A stretch of DNA of 64,000 bases from an archaeon (GTDB taxonomy: Archaea > Thermoproteota > Nitrososphaeria > Nitrososphaerales > UBA183): assembly GCA_021828185.1 (NCBI GenBank), contig JAKASI010000002.1, positions 62,001-126,000 on the forward strand, in the 5' to 3' direction. Of the stretch, positions 16,559 to 25,193 are shown in pieces. Every line of letters begins with the position of its first letter. Position 1 is the stretch's first letter. Made by a program: the position numbers and the translations under genes. Below the pieces are notes generated by a model. It saw nothing but the letters and a program-made list of their open reading frames with translations. It had not been told where the DNA came from and searched no databases.

Positions 16559-17198
16559 ACACCCCGCCGGCCGCCTCCTCTACAGGGGGGCGGAGGCGGA
16601 CGTGATCCGGGGCGACTGGCAGGGGCTCGAGGCGGTCTACAAGGTCAGGAAGCCCCTCCGCTACCGCCTTCCGGTCCTGGACGAGGAGATACGGCGCCAG
16701 CGGACGCTGCACGAAGCCGAGATGATCCATCAGGCGAAGGGAGCAGGCGTGGCGGCGCCCTACCTGTACGATGTCGACCCTCCTGCCTCGACCCTGGTGA
16801 TGGAGTACGTTGAGGGGACCCGCCTGAAGGACGTGATAGCCTCGAAGGCCGAAGGGACCGACGAGGTCTTCAGGGAGTTCGGACGGAACGTGGGGCTCCT
16901 CCACCGCGCAGGGATAATGCACGGCGACCTCACGACAGCCAACGTCGTCAGGAGGGGCGGCTCCCTCGTCTTCGTCGACTTCGGCCTTTCGATCCGGACG
17001 GAGAGGCTGGAAGACCACGCCGTGGACCTCAGGCTGATCAAGGAGACCCTCCTGGGGGCGCACCCGCAGGTGGCGGCCGCCGCGATGGAGGCCCTGAACA
17101 GGGGGTACGCCGGGGTTCTGGGGCCTGCCCGCTCGAGGGCCGTCTTCAGGCAGCTCCTGAGCATCGAGCGCCGGGGAAGGTACGCCCGGGTCGCATGA
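16527..17198 (+). CDS. bud32: KEOPS kinase/ATPase Bud32
   Basis: The 223-residue protein is an atypical small RIO-like kinase with the Bud32 order: RLLYRGAEADVIRG near the N-terminus, Lys in AVYKVRK, the catalytic loop IMHGDLTTANVV and the metal-binding VFVDFGLS, ending in a basic Arg/Gly tail. In KEOPS it acts as the ATPase partner of Kae1. TTG at 16527 overlaps kae1 by 32 bp; no better in-frame start exists before the conserved LLYRGAEA segment. Confidence 0.93.
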   Translation: MTESTSPGGSEHPAGRLLYRGAEADVIRGDWQGLEAVYKVRKPLRYRLPVLDEEIRRQRTLHEAEMIHQAKGAGVAAPYLYDVDPPASTLVMEYVEGTRLKDVIASKAEGTDEVFREFGRNVGLLHRAGIMHGDLTTANVVRRGGSLVFVDFGLSIRTERLEDHAVDLRLIKETLLGAHPQVAAAAMEALNRGYAGVLGPARSRAVFRQLLSIERRGRYARVA

Positions 17199-17261
17199 AA
17201 CGGGCTCGGTCCGGGCAACGTTTATCAGCCCAACTCGCAGGACACGCCCAGACGGTTAGGG

Positions 17262-17711
17262 TTGGCTCGCATTCATTCTCATAGGCACGGCAGGTCTCAT
17301 CAGACAAGGCCCCCGAGCAAGAGCACCCCGAGCTGGGTCACGACCTCCGCCGAGGAGGCCCGCTCCACCGCGCTGAAGCTCGCGAAGGACGGCGTCTCCC
17401 CCAGCAGGATCGGCCAGCTCCTCCGGGACGACTACGGGGTCCCGCTGGTGAAGCCCCTCGTGGGCAAATCGCTGGGGCGGATCCTTGCAGACGGGAAGGC
17501 CCCGCCGAAGCTCCCCCAGGACCTCCAGGACCTGATAGAACGGGCCAAGCGGGTCCAGAAGCATCTGCAGAATCACAGGAGCGACAGGAAGAACGTCCAC
17601 TCCCTGGAGCTGGTCGAAGCGAAGATCTACAGGCTGTCGAAGTACTACAAGCAGAAAGGTCTCCTGCCGCACGATTTCAAGTACACCGCGGTCGTCGCGC
17701 AGCTGGCATAG
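17262..17711 (+). CDS. rps15: Ribosomal protein uS15
   Basis: The 149-residue archaeal/eukaryotic long form of S15. The basic N-terminus (MARIHSHRHGRSHQTRP) and the C-terminal LVEAKIYRLSKYYKQKGLLP are diagnostic. It binds 16S rRNA in the central domain of the 30S subunit. TTG start; a TATA-like gtttatc (17221-17227) is about 40 nt upstream. It leads the run rps15, recJ-like, pcc1, serS, eS1. Confidence 0.95.
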   Translation: MARIHSHRHGRSHQTRPPSKSTPSWVTTSAEEARSTALKLAKDGVSPSRIGQLLRDDYGVPLVKPLVGKSLGRILADGKAPPKLPQDLQDLIERAKRVQKHLQNHRSDRKNVHSLELVEAKIYRLSKYYKQKGLLPHDFKYTAVVAQLA

Positions 17712-17724
17712 CGGGGCCGGGCCC

Positions 17725-19131
17725 TTGGCCGACTTCGAAGGCCTCATCTCCAGATACAGGGGACTGGCTCCCGACCTGTTGAAGGTCGCGAAGTCAGGGA
17801 AGCGGGTGCTCATCGTCACGCACATCGACGCAGACGGTCTCTGCAGCGGATCGATCGTCCTTGCGGCCCTGATGCGCAAAGGGGCGAACGCGACTCTCCG
17901 CGCCGTCCCTGACCTTGACCCGAAGTCGATAGGGGACCTGGCCGCAGCGAAGTCCGACTTCTATGTCTTCACAGACCTGGCGTCGACCCTCACCGGGGAG
18001 CTGGACTCCTTCTTCCCTGGGAAGTACCTGGTCCTCGACCACCACGAGATCGCCGAGTCCGACGCGGCGAAGGCCACGGTGGTGAACGCCTGGACGTATG
18101 GGTACGACGGCGGGAAGGAGGGGTGCTCCTCCGCCATGGCCTATTTCCTCGCAGTCACCCTCGACCCGAACAACGACGACCTCTCCCCGCTGGCGGTGGT
18201 GGGCGCCCTGGCCGACAGGCAGGACGGGGGTCCGGGGAGGTCGCTGACCGGGCTCAACAGGGCTGCCGTCGAAGACGCCCAGGCGAGGGGGGTGATGCGC
18301 GTCGCCAAGGACCTGATGTTCACCGGCAGGGAGACGAGGCCGATTCACGAGGCGGTCGCGCTCACGTCCACTCCCTTCCTGAAGGGGCTCACCGGGAGCA
18401 AGGACGCAGTCCTGGCAGCCCTCCACCAGTCCGGGCTCGCGCTGAAAGACGGGGGGACCTGGAGGACCATCTCCTCTCTCTCCCAGGACGAGAAGATGAA
18501 GCTGACAGAGGTGATAGCCAGCACCCTCGGCCCTGTCGGCGGGGCGACCGAGGCCATGGCCAGCCTCGTGGGCGAAGCGTACACCCTCGAATTCGAGGAC
18601 CCATTCACACCCCTGAGGGACGCCAGGGAGTTCGGGACACTGCTGAACGCCTGCGGGAGGATGGGAGCCAGCGGGACAGGAATCGCAGTCTGCCTTGGCG
18701 ACAGGTCGGAAGCCCTCAGGGCGGCCATGAAGACCCTCTCGGAGTACCGGTCAGGGATCAGCAAGGCGCTGGAGGGGCTCGCTTCGGAGCCGTCGAGGAT
18801 GGAGCACCGCGGAAGCCTCGTCCTTGTGAGGGGCCAGGGGATCGTGGACGAAAGGCTCCTCGGGCCGGTGATCTCGATCCTGACTTCGTCCCCGGAGTTC
18901 AAGGACAAGGTGGTGGTCGGGAGCACCGAGAGCCGGGGGGAGGACCTGAAGATCTCCTCCAGGGTCGGGGACGAGTATGGCGGGTCCGTCGACCTCGGAC
19001 TCGTCATGCGCGAAGCGGCCGAGGCCGTGGACGGAGTGGGGGGCGGCCACGCGATGGCGGCCGGAGCCAAGATCCCGTCGTCGAAGGCGGATTCCTTCTC
19101 AAAGGCTGTCGCGGAGAGAGTGCCTCCATGA
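17725..19131 (+). CDS. DHH-family phosphoesterase, archaeal RecJ-like
   Basis: A 468-residue DHH/DHHA1 protein. It has the DHH-family motifs HIDADGLCSG (about residues 33-42), VLDHHE and, in the C-terminal DHHA1 domain, GVGGGHAMAAGAKI. Archaeal homologues are single-strand exonucleases that act in replication or repair with GINS; they commonly follow rps15, as here. Start is TTG, 14 bp after rps15. The stop overlaps the start of pcc1 (ATGA). Confidence 0.88.
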   Translation: MADFEGLISRYRGLAPDLLKVAKSGKRVLIVTHIDADGLCSGSIVLAALMRKGANATLRAVPDLDPKSIGDLAAAKSDFYVFTDLASTLTGELDSFFPGKYLVLDHHEIAESDAAKATVVNAWTYGYDGGKEGCSSAMAYFLAVTLDPNNDDLSPLAVVGALADRQDGGPGRSLTGLNRAAVEDAQARGVMRVAKDLMFTGRETRPIHEAVALTSTPFLKGLTGSKDAVLAALHQSGLALKDGGTWRTISSLSQDEKMKLTEVIASTLGPVGGATEAMASLVGEAYTLEFEDPFTPLRDAREFGTLLNACGRMGASGTGIAVCLGDRSEALRAAMKTLSEYRSGISKALEGLASEPSRMEHRGSLVLVRGQGIVDERLLGPVISILTSSPEFKDKVVVGSTESRGEDLKISSRVGDEYGGSVDLGLVMREAAEAVDGVGGGHAMAAGAKIPSSKADSFSKAVAERVPP

Positions 19132-19382
19132 ACGCCACTGCAGAGCTCGAGCTCGCAATGGACGGCGCCGGATCGGTCCGGAAGCTCTCGGCCGTGCTGG
19201 CTCCGGACAACGAGGGGCTCCCCCGAGGGCTGAGGCTCACCATGGCCGGGGCCGGGCGTTCGCTCCGATGCAGGGTCGAGTCTGACTCCCCGTCGGCCGC
19301 CATCTCGACCACACTGGCGCTGATGCGGGACATCGCCCTCTTCCAGGAAGTATGGCTTTTATCGCGAACCCGACGGGCGTGA
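19128..19382 (+). CDS. pcc1: KEOPS subunit Pcc1
   Basis: The 84-residue protein has the size and two-helix, three-strand pattern of Pcc1, with a C-terminal helix in AAISTTLALMRDIALFQEV. Pcc1 dimerises KEOPS and binds Kae1. The ATG overlaps the recJ-like stop by 4 bp (ATGA), which makes translational coupling likely. Its 3' end contains gcttttatcg (about 19351-19360), which may be the TATA box for serS. Confidence 0.8.
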   Translation: MNATAELELAMDGAGSVRKLSAVLAPDNEGLPRGLRLTMAGAGRSLRCRVESDSPSAAISTTLALMRDIALFQEVWLLSRTRRA

Positions 19383-19392
19383 GGACCTGGAC

Positions 19393-20682
19393 ATGCTCGA
19401 CGTGAAGCTCCTCCGGGAGAACCCAGAGGTCATCAGGGCCGACCTGAGGAAGAGGGGGATGACAGACAAGCTCCGTCTGGTCGACGACGCCATAGCCGCC
19501 GACTCGGAGTGGAGGAACGCCAAGGTCCAGTCGGAGACCCTTCGCCACGAGATGAACGAAGTCAACAGGAAGATAGCCGCGCTTGCAAGGGGGAAGAACC
19601 CCATCGAGGCGGAGCAGAAGCGGGTCCGCGAGATATCGCGCAAGGAGGACCAGTACGCCCAGGTCCAGACGACCCAGCTCCAGTCTCTCGAGACCATCCT
19701 CATGGGACTCCCCAACATCCTGCACGAGAGCGTCCCCGTGGGCAAGGACGACAGCGAGAACGTGACCGTGAGGACCTGGGGGGGACCGCAGAAGTTCGAC
19801 TTCCAGCCGAGGGACCACATCGAAGTGCTGACCAGCCTGGGAATGGTGGACATGGAGAGGGCGAGCAGGATCGCCGGGGCCCGCTTCTTCTTCCTGAAGG
19901 GGGACGCGGTCAAGCTCGAGCACGCGATAATGAGGTACGCCATCGACGTCCTTTCGAAGAAGGGGTTCGTCCCCGTGGAGCCCCCGTTCATGATGAGGAG
20001 GGCCCCCTACTCGGGGGTGACCGACATGAACGACTTCGGGCCGGTGATCTACAAGATAGAAGGGGAGGACCTGTACATGATCGCCACGTCCGAGCACCCC
20101 CTGGTGGCCATGCACATGGACGAGATACTCGACGGGAAGGACCTCCCTCTCAGGTACTGCGGGTTCTCGCCCTGCTTCAGGGTCGAAGCCGGGGCCCACG
20201 GCAAGGACACGAAGGGGATATTCAGGACGCACCAGTTCTACAAAGTGGAGCAGATAGCATTCGCCCGGCCGGAGGAGAGCTGGGAGATCCACGAGCAGCT
20301 CATCGCCAACTCGGAGGAGATCTTCCAGAGCCTGGGGCTGCACTACAGGGTCGTGAACGTATGCACTGGCGACATGGGGACCGTGGCCGCGAAGAAGTAC
20401 GACCTCGAAGCCTGGATGCCGGTCCAGGGGAAGTTCCGGGAGATGGTCTCCTGCAGCAACTGCACCGACTATCAGGCGAGGAGGCTGAAGATCAGGTTCA
20501 GGGACAAGCAGAGCGAGGCGACGAGGCTCGTCCACACCCTCAACTCCACCGCGGTCACCACCAGGGTGCTGGTGGCCATAGCCGAGAACTTCCAGCAGAA
20601 GGACGGTTCTGTGAAGATCCCGAAGGCCCTGGGGCCCTACATGGGCGGGATCACCGCCCTCGAGAAGAAGTCGAGCACCTAA
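19393..20682 (+). CDS. serS: Seryl-tRNA synthetase
   Basis: A 429-residue class II synthetase of the common (bacterial/eukaryotic/archaeal) SerRS type, not the rare methanogen type. It starts with the tRNA-binding coiled coil (MLDVKLLRENPEVIRADL through about residue 105), followed by the catalytic core with motif 2 (FRVEAGAHGKDTKGIFRTHQF) and the motif-3 region VTTRVLVAIAENFQ, ending DGSVKIPKALGPYMGG. It charges tRNA-Ser. Confidence 0.96.
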   Translation: MLDVKLLRENPEVIRADLRKRGMTDKLRLVDDAIAADSEWRNAKVQSETLRHEMNEVNRKIAALARGKNPIEAEQKRVREISRKEDQYAQVQTTQLQSLETILMGLPNILHESVPVGKDDSENVTVRTWGGPQKFDFQPRDHIEVLTSLGMVDMERASRIAGARFFFLKGDAVKLEHAIMRYAIDVLSKKGFVPVEPPFMMRRAPYSGVTDMNDFGPVIYKIEGEDLYMIATSEHPLVAMHMDEILDGKDLPLRYCGFSPCFRVEAGAHGKDTKGIFRTHQFYKVEQIAFARPEESWEIHEQLIANSEEIFQSLGLHYRVVNVCTGDMGTVAAKKYDLEAWMPVQGKFREMVSCSNCTDYQARRLKIRFRDKQSEATRLVHTLNSTAVTTRVLVAIAENFQQKDGSVKIPKALGPYMGGITALEKKSST

Positions 20683-20715
20683 GTTATAAGCCCGAAACGG
20701 ACGGGGCGCCTTCGC

Positions 20716-21339
20716 TTGCCGAAGAAAGTCGCCAAGGTGAGGGACAAGTGGAAGCTGAAGTCCTGGGTGACTGTGACGGCTTCGCCGTCGTTCGGGAACG
20801 CTCCCATAGCCAGGATCCCGCTCACGGACGTGGAGAAGCCCGAAGGGAGGGTCATCGAGACCACCCTCTACGACATCCTGAAGCAGGACCCGCAGCACTA
20901 CGCCTTCAAGCTGTTCTTCCAGGTGGACAGGGTCGAAGGGGAGACCGCCTACACCGTTTTCAAGGGGCACGAATACTCCAGAGAGTTCCTGAGGAGCCTC
21001 ATCAGGAGGGGCTCGTCCATGTCGGACTTCATCCGCGACTACACGACGAAGGATGGGTACGTCGTCAGGGTGTACTGCACCGCCCTCTCCCAGGGGAAGA
21101 TGAACAGCTCGAAGAAGCACGACCTCCGCGTGATCATGGACCAGGTGATCAGGGACAAGTCGGCCAGCATGAACTACGAAGGGTTCGTGCAGGAACTGGT
21201 GCTCCAGAAGGTGGCGTCCGACGTGTACAACGAGGCCAAGAAGATCACTCATCTGAGGCACGTGGGAGTGAGGAAGAGCAAGCTGATCTCCAGGCCGGAG
21301 CCCCAGAAGGCAGAGCCGCTACCCCCGCTTGCCGCTTGA
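20716..21339 (+). CDS. rps3ae: Ribosomal protein eS1 (S3Ae)
   Basis: The 207-residue protein has the eS1 signature: basic start PKKVAKVRDKWKLKSWV, an RVIETTLYDIL segment and a central EYSREFLRSLIRRGSS. It is a small-subunit protein at the mRNA exit region. TTG start; gttataag (20684-20691) is a TATA-like box about 30 nt upstream. Its 3' end overlaps the convergent YchF-like GTPase gene by 21 bp. Confidence 0.95.
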   Translation: MPKKVAKVRDKWKLKSWVTVTASPSFGNAPIARIPLTDVEKPEGRVIETTLYDILKQDPQHYAFKLFFQVDRVEGETAYTVFKGHEYSREFLRSLIRRGSSMSDFIRDYTTKDGYVVRVYCTALSQGKMNSSKKHDLRVIMDQVIRDKSASMNYEGFVQELVLQKVASDVYNEAKKITHLRHVGVRKSKLISRPEPQKAEPLPPLAA

Positions 21340-22524
21340 CACGATCTTCACGATATCCCTGTTGCTGAGCAGGTGGCCGGCCCCGAGCCTCTTCCCGGTC
21401 CTGGCGTCCACGGCGTAGAGGAACGTGTCCGCCAGCTCGCTGTGGACCGTGCGCGCCAGATCGAGGGCCGTGGACCCCCCCTTCAGGACGAAGGCGTCGG
21501 GGAGGACCCGCCCGTCCTTGTCGGTGAGCCTCGTCTCGTCCTCGACTGGGAAGACGACGATGGCCCCCAACAGGTCGAAGAACGCCTGGTTGATGGCGTC
21601 CTGGACCCCGGTCCCCCCGTAGGCCTTCATCACCTTCTCTTCGACCATCCTGAGCGCGCCGGCCTGGGCCGGGCTCAGCTTCTGCGGGTCCTTCACGGCA
21701 AACGAGGGGTCGCCGGGAGCATACTCCACCAGCCCGTGCTCCGCGGCCTTCCTCAGGAGCAGCTCGGCCTCCGAAGCGCACGGAACGACCCTCCGGCCAG
21801 TCCTGCGGAGGGCCTCTATGTTGGCGAGAGACGACGGGAGGTCAGCCTTGTTGGCTGCGACCAGCGAGGGCTTCGTCAGCCTTCGGGCCTCGACGACGAA
21901 CTGCATCAGCTGCTCGTCGGTCCAGCCGCTCGGCTTCTCCATCCGCAGGCGCAGGCGAAGGACCACCTGCTCGACGTCCGCGTAGCTCACCGAGAGGCCG
22001 GAGAGCCTTTCGGCCAGATGCTCCACGACCTTCCCCCCTGTCTGCTCCAGCGACCGGGTCGCCTTCTCCCAGTCCCTCTTCAGTATCCCGAACATCCAGA
22101 GGTCGAATTCGTGCTCGACCATGGCCACGTCCTCCGCCGGGTCATGGGAGCCCAGCGGGACCTTCCTCCCCTCTAGGTCGGTGGACCCGGACGCGTCGAC
22201 GACCTGGATTAGGGCGTCGGCCTGCCTGACGTCGTCGAGGAACTGGTTCCCAAGCCCCTTCCCCTTCGAGGCCCCTTCGACCAGGCCGGCCACGTCGACG
22301 ATCTTGACAGGGACCAGGCGGGTCCCGTTCACGCAGGCCGAGTTCTTCGGGTTGTCTGTGACCCCCATCTCCTTGCAGACGCACTTCGTCTTCAGATGGG
22401 CGACGCCGACGTTCGGCTGGATGGTGGTGAACGGAAAGTCGGCGATGGGCACGTCCTTCATGGTGGCCGCAGCGAAGAAGGTCGACTTCCCGACATTAGG
22501 TTTGCCGACGACCCCCACCAGCAC
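21319..22524 (-). CDS. YchF/Obg-family GTPase with TGS domain
   Basis: The product, 401 residues from GTG at 22524, is an OBG-family P-loop protein: G1 GKPNVGKS right at the N-terminus, G3 DVAGLVEGASKGKGLG, G4 ANKADL, and a C-terminal TGS domain (VFVLKGGSTALDLARTVHS-like text, ending LSNRDIVKIVSS). Homologues bind the ribosome. An ATG at 22557 would add 11 residues, but a TATA-like gttataac lies between it and the GTG at the spacing expected for a leaderless GTG start, so the GTG is preferred. Confidence 0.9.
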   Translation of the reverse strand: MLVGVVGKPNVGKSTFFAAATMKDVPIADFPFTTIQPNVGVAHLKTKCVCKEMGVTDNPKNSACVNGTRLVPVKIVDVAGLVEGASKGKGLGNQFLDDVRQADALIQVVDASGSTDLEGRKVPLGSHDPAEDVAMVEHEFDLWMFGILKRDWEKATRSLEQTGGKVVEHLAERLSGLSVSYADVEQVVLRLRLRMEKPSGWTDEQLMQFVVEARRLTKPSLVAANKADLPSSLANIEALRRTGRRVVPCASEAELLLRKAAEHGLVEYAPGDPSFAVKDPQKLSPAQAGALRMVEEKVMKAYGGTGVQDAINQAFFDLLGAIVVFPVEDETRLTDKDGRVLPDAFVLKGGSTALDLARTVHSELADTFLYAVDARTGKRLGAGHLLSNRDIVKIVSSGKRG

Positions 22525-22577
22525 GAGCCGCCCGGATTCTCTGCCCGTTATAACCATCTCATTGCGGAAATGCGTCC
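22525..22577. promoter_or_regulatory. Bidirectional promoter with palindromic TATA box
   Basis: The 53-bp spacer contains the perfect palindrome GTTATAAC (22547-22554). Its centre is 26-27 nt from the GTG of the YchF-like gene on one side and 27-28 nt from the GTG of the oxidoreductase gene on the other. A symmetric box at equal distance from both starts suggests that one TBP site fires both ways to give two leaderless mRNAs. Confidence 0.55.
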
Positions 22578-23777
22578 GTGACAAAGGTCTGCGTCGTCGG
22601 CGGAGGAACGGCGGGCCTCCAGGCCGCGGCCGAGGCGTCGAGGCTCGGCTCTGATGTGACCGTCGTAGAGAAGGAGGAGCCCCCGGACCTGCCGTGGAGG
22701 GACCTGCCAGACCTGATCCGCCCCCTCTACGGGTCCCCCCGGCCACCTCCCGCGCCTCCCCGCTCGGCCGCGGTCAGGGTTCTGACCTCGGGGGTGACAT
22801 CCTGCGAAGCGGGGCTGGTCAGGACCTCCGGCGGTGACGAGCGCTGCGACCGGGTGGTCCTGGCGACCGGGAGCGCCTTCGAGCCCCCGACGTTCAGGGG
22901 TTCGTGGAAGCCCGGGGTCTACCTTCTGGATTCGCAGCGGTCCTATCATGACCTGGGGAGGGACTCCGGCCCCCTGGAGAGGGCCGTGGTCGCGGGCGAA
23001 GGGGGCCGCTCTCTCGAAGTGGCGGACCGCCTGGCCGGGGGCAGGAGCATCGTGGTCGTCATTTCGCACTGGCAGGGCGGCCGCCCCTCGCGCCCTGTCT
23101 TCGATGCCATCTCGGAGGCAGCGAAGGAGAGGAGAATCTCGATCACTTCGGGGGTGCTAACCGACGCAGTGGGGACCGGGAGGGTCGAGGCGGCTGTGGT
23201 GGAGGGGGCGGTGCTCCCCTGCGACTCCGTGGTCTTCGTCCCCCGCCGGCTTCCGCGGGTCCCGGCTACAGGAGCCAGCCTGGGCCGGACCGGCGCCGTG
23301 CTGGTCGGACGGAACCTTGCAGCCGGGGTGCCGGGGACGTTCGCGGCTGGAGGGTGCGCTGAGGTGGAAGGGGTCGGACCCCCTTCCACGCTGGCGGGGG
23401 AGCCGTCGTCTTCGGGGAGGATCGCAGGGGCGAACTGCCTTGGCGGGGGCCTGTCGCTGGGCCCAACCTGGTCGGCGGAGTCGCTCCTCTTTGGCCTAAG
23501 GTGGGTCAGGACGAAGTCCAGGCAGACGGGGGCGCGGCGCCCGTGTGACAGGGCGGCCGTCAGGCGAACGGGGAAGGGGGCCGCCTGCGAGATCGTCTAC
23601 GACCGCCAGAGCGGGAGAGTGAACGAGATAGAGTTCATCACGGCGATCAGCTCCAGGGTGGCCTGCGAGGTGCCGCCTTCGCCCGACCTGAATCTGAGGG
23701 CCCTCGCCTATGGAGGGACCGGTTCAAGCGATATATCGCTGGTTTCGGAGACCGCGCGGTTGGGGCTCGTACGATGA
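22578..23777 (+). CDS. FAD-dependent pyridine-nucleotide-disulfide oxidoreductase-like protein
   Basis: The 399-residue protein begins with a Rossmann dinucleotide motif VVGGGTAGLQAAAEASRLG and an acidic end of the second strand (VVEKEE). A middle VLATGSAFEPP is the usual ATG motif and FAAGGCAEVEG the second FAD contact (GD is replaced by GC). No redox CxxxxC is present in the active-site helix, so it is not a classical disulfide reductase; the electron partner is unknown. The C-terminal domain is short. Its stop overlaps the next start (ATGA), so the two genes are coupled. Confidence 0.75.
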   Translation: MTKVCVVGGGTAGLQAAAEASRLGSDVTVVEKEEPPDLPWRDLPDLIRPLYGSPRPPPAPPRSAAVRVLTSGVTSCEAGLVRTSGGDERCDRVVLATGSAFEPPTFRGSWKPGVYLLDSQRSYHDLGRDSGPLERAVVAGEGGRSLEVADRLAGGRSIVVVISHWQGGRPSRPVFDAISEAAKERRISITSGVLTDAVGTGRVEAAVVEGAVLPCDSVVFVPRRLPRVPATGASLGRTGAVLVGRNLAAGVPGTFAAGGCAEVEGVGPPSTLAGEPSSSGRIAGANCLGGGLSLGPTWSAESLLFGLRWVRTKSRQTGARRPCDRAAVRRTGKGAACEIVYDRQSGRVNEIEFITAISSRVACEVPPSPDLNLRALAYGGTGSSDISLVSETARLGLVR

Positions 23778-24685
23778 CAAAGGTACTGATCTGCGACCAC
23801 GTCGAAGTGGGCCAGCTGGCCCTGGGGCCCGGCATCTCGGTCGACTACAGGCCGGACATCACCAGAGACGAGCTGCTGGAGGTGGCGGGGGACTACGAGG
23901 CCTTCATAGTAAGAAGCAGGACCAAGATAGACCGCCAGGTGCTCGAGAAGGCCGCGAGGCTGAAGCTCGTCGCCCGCCCCGGTACGGGGCTGGACAACGT
24001 CGACGTCGGCTACGCGAAGTCGAGGGGGGTGTCGGTGGTGAACAGCCCGGAGTCCCTGGTCGAGGGGGTGGCTGAGCACGTCGTCATGCTCATGCTCGCC
24101 CTGAGCAGGAAGCTCGTCCAGGCAGACACCGGGACGAAAGCTGGCAGGTGGGAGAAGAACTCCCTCATGGGGAAGGAGCTCAGGGGGAAGGTTCTGGGGG
24201 TGGTCGGACTGGGGAGGATCGGCAGGCGGATAGCCGAGATATCCAGGACCCTCGGCATGTCGGTCCTCTTCTACGACGTCGTCACCATCCCGCCCGAAGT
24301 CGTCTCCGAGCTCGGAGCAAGAGTGGTCACCCTGGACGAGCTCTTCTCCTCCGCGGACTACGTGACCCTGCACGTGCCCATGACCCCGCAGACGTCCCAC
24401 ATGGTGGGCGCCTCGAGGCTCGCTAGCATGAAGCCAACCGCCTTCCTGATCAACACTTCCAGGGGAGGGGTCATAGACGAAGACGCCCTGGCCGCGGTCC
24501 TCAGGGAAGGGCGCCTGGGAGGGGCGGCGCTGGACGTGTTCGAGAAGGAACCCCCTTCGGGGGCGATCCTGTCTGCCCCCAACACGATACTCACGCCGCA
24601 CATCGGGGGGCAGACCGAGGAGGCGCAGGTGAACGCCATCACCGTGATCGGGGAGAAGGTCAGGGCCTTCTTCTCGCAGGGATGA
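23774..24685 (+). CDS. serA: D-3-phosphoglycerate dehydrogenase-like 2-hydroxyacid dehydrogenase
   Basis: A 303-residue D-2-hydroxyacid dehydrogenase with NAD motif GLGRIGRRIAE (about residue 147), the catalytic Arg in NTSRGGVIDEDAL, a Glu in the following helix region and the catalytic His in LTPHIGGQTEEA. The similarity is to short SerA proteins lacking the ACT domain, which oxidise 3-phosphoglycerate for serine synthesis. Other 2-hydroxyacids cannot be excluded. Confidence 0.83.
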   Translation: MTKVLICDHVEVGQLALGPGISVDYRPDITRDELLEVAGDYEAFIVRSRTKIDRQVLEKAARLKLVARPGTGLDNVDVGYAKSRGVSVVNSPESLVEGVAEHVVMLMLALSRKLVQADTGTKAGRWEKNSLMGKELRGKVLGVVGLGRIGRRIAEISRTLGMSVLFYDVVTIPPEVVSELGARVVTLDELFSSADYVTLHVPMTPQTSHMVGASRLASMKPTAFLINTSRGGVIDEDALAAVLREGRLGGAALDVFEKEPPSGAILSAPNTILTPHIGGQTEEAQVNAITVIGEKVRAFFSQG

Positions 24686-24730
24686 AAGCGCCGAGAACGT
24701 TTATTTGCTGACCGAAGACGAGCCGTTTCG

Positions 24731-25192
24731 GTGCCCATGTACAGGCAGATTTCGAAGACTTGGCAGGACATCTTCCATGAGAAAGGAGGAGACATAAGAG
24801 CCAGGGCAGTCCAGCTCAGGAAGGAGCCTGCCACCCTCAGGGTCGACAGGCCGTGGAGGCTCGACAGGGCACGGGCCATCGGGTACAAGGCGAAGGAGGG
24901 GGTTGTTGTGGTGAGGATGCGGGTCTCAAGGGGAGGGATGCGGAGGCAGCGCCCGACTTCCGGGAGGAGGCCCAAGCACATGGGGGTCCTCAAGATGAAG
25001 TCAGCGGTTTCTTCCCAGTCGGTCGCGGAGAGGAGAGTGCAGGAGAGGCACCCGAACATGAAGCTCCTCGGGTCCTACCCGGTCTGGGAGGACGGGATTC
25101 ACGCCTGGTACGAGTGCGTCCTGATAGACCCCCAGCACCCGGCCATCAGGAAGGACTACAACTACCGAAGGGTGCTCGGGCTGGCCGACTAG
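24731..25192 (+). CDS. rpl15e: Ribosomal protein eL15
   Basis: The 153-residue basic protein has the eL15 features MYRQISKTWQDIF at the start, the IGYKAKEGVVVVRMRVSRGGMRRQRP core and a C-terminal WYECVLIDPQHPAIRKD. Start can be GTG 24731 or ATG two codons later. A TATA-like gtttatttg (24698-24706) lies about 30 nt upstream. The stop is 1 bp from the convergent reductase stop. Confidence 0.96.
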   Translation: MPMYRQISKTWQDIFHEKGGDIRARAVQLRKEPATLRVDRPWRLDRARAIGYKAKEGVVVVRMRVSRGGMRRQRPTSGRRPKHMGVLKMKSAVSSQSVAERRVQERHPNMKLLGSYPVWEDGIHAWYECVLIDPQHPAIRKDYNYRRVLGLAD

Positions 25193-25193
25193 G

